DNA of 8,267 bases from DASUAS01 sp036502765 (GTDB lineage: Bacteria; Actinomycetota; Acidimicrobiia; IMCC26256; DASPTH01). Below, piece after piece: positions 4,823-8,267 of this stretch. The DNA is taken from positions 1-8,267 of the forward strand of contig DASXXX010000249.1 of NCBI GenBank assembly GCA_036502765.1. The letters run 5' to 3'. The notes beneath the pieces were generated by a model that saw nothing but the letters and a program-made list of their open reading frames with translations, did no database searches and was not told where the DNA came from. Both the position numbers and the translations under genes were made by a program. Position 1 is the stretch's first letter. Every line of letters begins with the position of its first letter.

Positions 4823-6337
4823 GTGCTCGCCGCGGTCCGCAGTGCCACGCTCATCGGCGTCGACGGACAACCCGTCACCGTCGAGGTCCACGTCTCGTCC
4901 GGTCTGCCCGCATACCAGGTCGTCGGTCTCCCCGACGCCGCGGTGCGCGAATCACGTGAGCGCGTCCGCGCTGCGGTGCTGTCCTCGGGCCTGCCGTGGC
5001 CGCAGAACCGCATCACGGTGAACCTCGCGCCCGGCGGTGTGCGGAAGACCGGCTCGGGATTGGAGCTCGCGGTCGCGCTCGGCGTGCTGGGCGCCAACGA
5101 AGCGCTCCCGGCTGGCGTGCTCGACGGCGTCGCGGTGCTCGGCGAGCTCGGCCTCGACGGCTCGGTGCGCCCGGTGCCCGGCACATTGGCGCTGGTCGAC
5201 GCGCTGGCCCAGGCGGGCGTAGATGCGGTGATCGTGCCGCTGGCCAATGCGCCCGAGGCCGACCTCGTGGGCGACGTGCGGGTGCGGGCGGCGCGCACCC
5301 TCGGCGAGCTGCGGGCGTGTCTCAAGGGTGAGGAGCCGTGGCCCGACTGGGATCCGCCGGTGGCGCCACCCGACGACCCGGTCGCCCTGGGGATGCTCGA
5401 CGACGAAGTGGTCGACCTCGCCGACGTGCGCGGCCTGCCGTTCGCACGCCAGGCGCTCGAAGTCGCCGCCGCCGGTGGGCACCACGTCCTGTTCTGCGGA
5501 CCCCCGGGTACGGGCAAGACGATGCTGGCGCGACGGCTGGGCACGATCCTTCCTCCACTGTCGCACCCGGAGGCGTTGGAGGTCACGCGCATCCACTCGG
5601 CCGCCGGGGTGCCGTTCGGTGGCCACCTCGTGCGTCGGCGGCCGTTCCGCGCGCCCCACCACACCGCATCCACCGCAGCACTCGTCGGCGGCGGCAGCGG
5701 TCGGGCGCGCCCGGGCGAGATCACGCTTGCTCATCGCGGAATTCTGTTCTTGGACGAGCTCGGCGAGTTCGCGCCCACGGCACTCGACGCGTTGCGCCAG
5801 CCGCTCGAAGAGCGCGCGGTGCGGATCTCGCGTCAGGGCGTGTCGCTCACGTTTCCGGCCGCGTTCCAGCTCGTCGCATGCTCCAACCCGTGTCCCTGTG
5901 GTTCGCCCGGCAACGAGTGCCGATGCAGCGACGCGCAACGCGAGCGGTACCGGCGGCGTCTGAGCGCGCCGTTGCTCGACCGGTTCGACCTTCGAGTGCG
6001 CGTCGACGCACCGGAGTCGAACGACCAGCCGCTCGAGTCGTCGGCCGAGGTCGCGGCGCGGGTCGCGGTCGCGTTCGAACGACAACGGGCTCGCTACGCC
6101 GACTGGCCCTGGTCCCAGAACGCGCACGTGGCCGCGGGCGCGGTGCCGCGGCTGCTCCCGCTCGATCCCGACGCCGACGAGGTGTGGCGCGACCTCATCA
6201 CCGACCGTCGGCTCACCGGGCGCGGCGCCACCAGGATCCGGCGCGTGGCGCGCACGCTCGCGGATCTCGACGACAGCGCGGGCATCGGTGTCGAGCACCT
6301 CGAGACCGCGTCGGGCCTGCGCGGAGACGTGCCGTGA
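4823..6337 (+). CDS. comM: YifB/ComM family AAA+ ATPase (Mg-chelatase subunit ChlI-like)
   Basis: A 504-residue protein of the usual ComM/YifB length. Family knowledge: ComM is a hexameric helicase that promotes branch migration during integration of transformed DNA. Residues about 1-165 form the N-terminal domain with a ribosomal S5/Lon-protease-like fold, including VVGLPDAAVRESRERVRAA and ITVNLAPGGVRKTGSG. The AAA+ core starts near 195 (DLADVRGLPFARQALEVAAAGGHH). Walker A is GPPGTGKT at 226-233 and Walker B is ILFLDE at 307-312. The RRPFRAPHHTAS motif (272-283) is diagnostic. Cysteines 353, 357, 359, 366 and 368 (CSNPCPCGSPGNECRCS) match the family's metal-binding insert. The LLDRFDLR segment and the C-terminal helical Mg-chelatase lid (to about 500) are intact. 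GTG start is supported by AGGGAGG. The stop overlaps the dprA start, so the two are co-translated. Confidence 0.95.
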   Translation: MLAAVRSATLIGVDGQPVTVEVHVSSGLPAYQVVGLPDAAVRESRERVRAAVLSSGLPWPQNRITVNLAPGGVRKTGSGLELAVALGVLGANEALPAGVLDGVAVLGELGLDGSVRPVPGTLALVDALAQAGVDAVIVPLANAPEADLVGDVRVRAARTLGELRACLKGEEPWPDWDPPVAPPDDPVALGMLDDEVVDLADVRGLPFARQALEVAAAGGHHVLFCGPPGTGKTMLARRLGTILPPLSHPEALEVTRIHSAAGVPFGGHLVRRRPFRAPHHTASTAALVGGGSGRARPGEITLAHRGILFLDELGEFAPTALDALRQPLEERAVRISRQGVSLTFPAAFQLVACSNPCPCGSPGNECRCSDAQRERYRRRLSAPLLDRFDLRVRVDAPESNDQPLESSAEVAARVAVAFERQRARYADWPWSQNAHVAAGAVPRLLPLDPDADEVWRDLITDRRLTGRGATRIRRVARTLADLDDSAGIGVEHLETASGLRGDVP

Positions 6338-7464
6338 ACGCGGGCACGCGTCCAGAGGCCACCCCGGTCGACGCGGTGGAGGTCGCGGCGGCGACGTTGG
6401 CGTCGCTGCCCGACATGACCCATCGCCGGTTGCGGGCGCTGGTCGAGCGCGGCGGCGGGCCCGTCGGTGCGCTCGCCGCGCTGGAGCGCGGACTGGCGGC
6501 GGCGGTGTTGTGCGAGGGCGCGCCGGCGGTGGAGCTCCCGGCGCGCCAGTCGTTGGCGAGGGCGTGGCAGGCCGCGGCTCGGAGCGATCGCGTCGCGCGC
6601 GCACTCGTGGCTCGGGGCACGCGGGTCTACGTGGCCGGTCGTCCGGGGTACCCGCTCGACGAGGAGCTGCCGGAGCGGCCCGAGGTGCTCCTGGCCGAGG
6701 GTGAGGTTCCCGCTGCGCTCGACCGACCGCGGGTCGCCGTCGTCGGCACGCGCGCCGCGACCCCGAACGGGCTCGACGACGCGCGCGAGCTCGGCGCCAC
6801 GTTGGCGCGTGCGGGCGTCACGGTGGTGAGCGGGTTGGCGATCGGCATCGACGGCGCCGTGCACGAGGGCGCGCTCGACGCGGGCGGCACGGTGATCGGC
6901 GTGGTCGCGACGGGTCTCGACGTCGTGTACCCGCGCCGGCATCGAGCGTTGTTCGACCGCGTGCGGGCGTCGGGTCTGATCATGAGCGAGCTCGGGTACG
7001 GCACGCAGCCGCGTCAGTACGCGTTCCCGGTGCGCAACCGGATCATCGCCGGCTTGGCGCAGGTCACGGTGGTGGTCGAGGCGACCTTGAAGGGCGGTGC
7101 CCGCATCACCGCCGAACACGCGATGGAGTACGGCCGCACCGTCATGGCGTATCCCGGGTCACGCCGCAACCGGGCGTCGGCGGGCACCAATCAGTTGCTC
7201 TACGACGGCGCCACCGTGGTGCTCGACCCCACCGACATCCTGGTGGAGCTCGGGTTCTCGGCCACCGGCCCCCGGCCCGACCAGCGGTCGCTGCCGTTGG
7301 GCGACCAGGCCGCGGTGCTCGAGGCGTGTCACGGCGAGCCGGCGACGCTCGACCAACTCGCCAGCCGGGCGCGGCTCACACCGTCACGCGTCGTTGCGGC
7401 GGTGCGGGCGCTCGAACGCGACGGTTGGATGGAGCGGTCGCGCGGTCTGTGCTGGCCGCAGTGA
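6334..7464 (+). CDS. dprA: DNA-processing protein DprA (Smf)
   Basis: A 376-residue protein that binds incoming single-stranded DNA and loads RecA in natural transformation; in non-competent bacteria the role is less clear. The N-terminal helical region (about 15-60, LASLPDMTHRRLRALVERGG) is followed by the Rossmann-like DprA core (about 110-305). Core motifs present are VAVVGTR (134-140), SGLAIGIDGAVHEGAL, GLDVVYPRRHRALF, FPVRNRIIAGL (231-241) and VVVEATLKGGARITAEHA. The usual SGSL segment reads KGGA here (253-256), a conservative variation for a nucleotide/DNA-facing loop. Residues about 322-376 form the C-terminal winged-helix domain (LDQLASRARLTPSRVVAAVRALERDGWMER). The start GTG at 6334 overlaps the comM stop as GTGA, indicating translational coupling. 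The same frame is open far upstream through comM, but that part has no DprA similarity. Confidence 0.95.
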   Translation: MNAGTRPEATPVDAVEVAAATLASLPDMTHRRLRALVERGGGPVGALAALERGLAAAVLCEGAPAVELPARQSLARAWQAAARSDRVARALVARGTRVYVAGRPGYPLDEELPERPEVLLAEGEVPAALDRPRVAVVGTRAATPNGLDDARELGATLARAGVTVVSGLAIGIDGAVHEGALDAGGTVIGVVATGLDVVYPRRHRALFDRVRASGLIMSELGYGTQPRQYAFPVRNRIIAGLAQVTVVVEATLKGGARITAEHAMEYGRTVMAYPGSRRNRASAGTNQLLYDGATVVLDPTDILVELGFSATGPRPDQRSLPLGDQAAVLEACHGEPATLDQLASRARLTPSRVVAAVRALERDGWMERSRGLCWPQ

Positions 7465-7475
7465 CCGGGCCGGTG

Positions 7476-8255
7476 CTACTCCCCCGAGAACTGGGGGTTG
7501 CGCTTCTCCATGAACGCGCGCACGGCTTCCTTGGCGTCGTCGGAGCTGAGGTTCACCACCTGGGCGGCGGCTTCGGCCTCGACTGCTTCGGCAAACGTCA
7601 CCGTGAACGCCTGGTCGAGGAGGTGCTTCGTCTGCGCCAGCGCGATGGGGGCCATCTGGAGGAGACGGGCCACCACGGTGTCGACCGCGGCGTCGAGTTC
7701 GTCGGCCGGCACGACGCGGTTCACGATGCCGAACCGCTCGGCCTCGGCCGCGTCGATCACCTCGGCGAGGAACGCGAGCTCCTTCGCCTTGTGCATCCCG
7801 ATGAGGCGCGGGAGGAGCCACGAACCGCCGTAGTCGATGCTGAGACCGCGCTGCACGAAGATGGCACTGAACCGCGCGGCGTCGGACGCGATCACGAGGT
7901 CGCAACCGAGCGCGAGGTTGAGGCCGGCGCCGGCGGCCACACCGTTCACCTTCGCGATGGTGGGCTTGCCGATGTCGCGCAATGCGGCCGCGCTCCGACC
8001 CACGCCGCGCATGTGCTCGAGCCGACCACCGGTGCCGCGCGGCGTGTCCTGCGCGACCAGATCGGCGCCGGCGCAGAAGCCCTTGCCCGCGCCGGTGATC
8101 ACGAGCACGCGGTCGTCGCGGTTCCTCGCGACGTCGTCGAACACGTCGCGCAGGCCGCCCCACATCGCGCCGGTGATCGAGTTGAGCTTGTCGGGACGGT
8201 TGAGCGTGAGCGTCACGACGCCGTCGTTGCGATCCACGAGGAGGTCGTCGGACAT
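7476..8255 (-). CDS. Enoyl-CoA hydratase/isomerase (crotonase) family protein, PaaG-like
   Basis: A complete 259-residue crotonase-fold enzyme acting on acyl-CoA thioesters. The CoA/oxyanion region is ITGAGKGFCAGADL (53-66), and the second oxyanion segment is GVAAGAGLNLALGCDLVIASD (105-125). The two glutamates used by true enoyl-CoA hydratases are not in place: N113 sits where the first is expected, and the second region reads FVQRGLSIDYGGSWLLPR. D141 there aligns with the catalytic Asp of PaaG-type isomerases (GLIPDxGGTW). The C-terminus AFMEKRNPQFSGE also resembles PaaG. A double-bond isomerase or ring-epoxide isomerase role is therefore likelier than hydration, but phenylacetate degradation cannot be claimed without the rest of a paa cluster. 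ATG at 8255 is the natural start; only 12 bases upstream are in the window, so no promoter can be judged. The gene faces dprA with an 11-base gap. Confidence 0.9.
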   Translation of the reverse strand: MSDDLLVDRNDGVVTLTLNRPDKLNSITGAMWGGLRDVFDDVARNRDDRVLVITGAGKGFCAGADLVAQDTPRGTGGRLEHMRGVGRSAAALRDIGKPTIAKVNGVAAGAGLNLALGCDLVIASDAARFSAIFVQRGLSIDYGGSWLLPRLIGMHKAKELAFLAEVIDAAEAERFGIVNRVVPADELDAAVDTVVARLLQMAPIALAQTKHLLDQAFTVTFAEAVEAEAAAQVVNLSSDDAKEAVRAFMEKRNPQFSGE

Positions 8256-8267
8256 CGGCCGCTACCG

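Noticed and set aside
4761..4888. 16-bp direct repeat CGTCACCGTCGAGGTC at 4761-4776 and 4873-4888
   Set aside because: One copy is coding sequence (V-T-V-E-V of ComM) built from the commonest codons. In DNA of this composition such a match can arise by chance, and no further copies or mobile-element features were seen.
5338..6333. Upstream in-frame extension of dprA within comM, which would give a 708-residue protein
   Set aside because: The extension is Arg/Ala-rich with no family similarity and overlaps conserved comM motifs. The DprA-like sequence begins after GTG 6334, which overlaps the comM stop in the usual way.
4952..6604. Leftward open frame of 550 codons opposite comM and dprA
   Set aside because: Antisense shadow with Arg/Ala/Pro-rich composition and no motifs.
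7481..7497. CCCCC-GAGAACT-GGGGG hairpin as a terminator for dprA
   Set aside because: Only five base pairs with a 7-base loop, no real T-run, and located in the coding 3' end of the crotonase gene. Too weak to list as a terminator.

Overview
The window is very GC-rich DNA with strongly GC-biased third codon positions and frequent GTG starts. It carries a sporulation/flagellar-type sigma factor of the WhiG kind next to xer, comM and dprA. This fits a high-GC actinobacterium, most likely one of the deep-branching lineages such as Acidimicrobiia. The lineage call is an inference from gene content and protein style, not a search result.

Layout. Positions 1-3193 hold a leftward set. A secreted two-domain protein (M23 peptidase-like plus alpha/beta-hydrolase) runs off the left edge. 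Upstream of it lies whiG, and upstream of whiG lies the tyrosine recombinase gene xerC, whose end overlaps the whiG start. A short divergent promoter region (3194-3286) separates this set from a rightward set: an amidase-signature hydrolase (3287-4720), then comM/yifB (4823-6337) and dprA (6334-7464), which overlap by 4 bases. A crotonase-family gene (7476-8255) faces dprA with an 11-base gap. Almost all of the window is coding. The longest gene-free stretches are 144 bases (1309-1452), 102 bases (4721-4822) and about 90 bases (3194-3286). No rRNA, tRNA, CRISPR array, insertion sequence or phage gene was seen.

How the parts fit. ComM (branch-migration helicase-like AAA+ protein) and DprA (RecA loader on single-stranded DNA) both act on incoming DNA, and XerC resolves chromosome dimers. 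WhiG would direct a developmental or motility regulon. The M23-hydrolase protein would act outside the membrane on the cell envelope. From general knowledge, actinobacteria such as Mycobacterium and Streptomyces keep comM, dprA, xerC and/or whiG, and an M23 gene close to rpsB-tsf. This window is a rearranged version of that cluster, with an amidase inserted and the comM-dprA pair on the opposite strand. I would expect rpsB and tsf not far beyond the left edge.

Most notable points: (1) the M23 domain is fused to a lipase-like domain and lacks two of the usual active-site histidines while keeping the metal ligands; (2) its 5' leader contains a perfect 10-bp hairpin that buries the ribosome-binding site directly against the start codon; (3) upstream of comM-dprA there is a candidate DNA-damage-type (PafBC/RecA-NDp-like) promoter. 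I do not see a complete new system such as a defence island.
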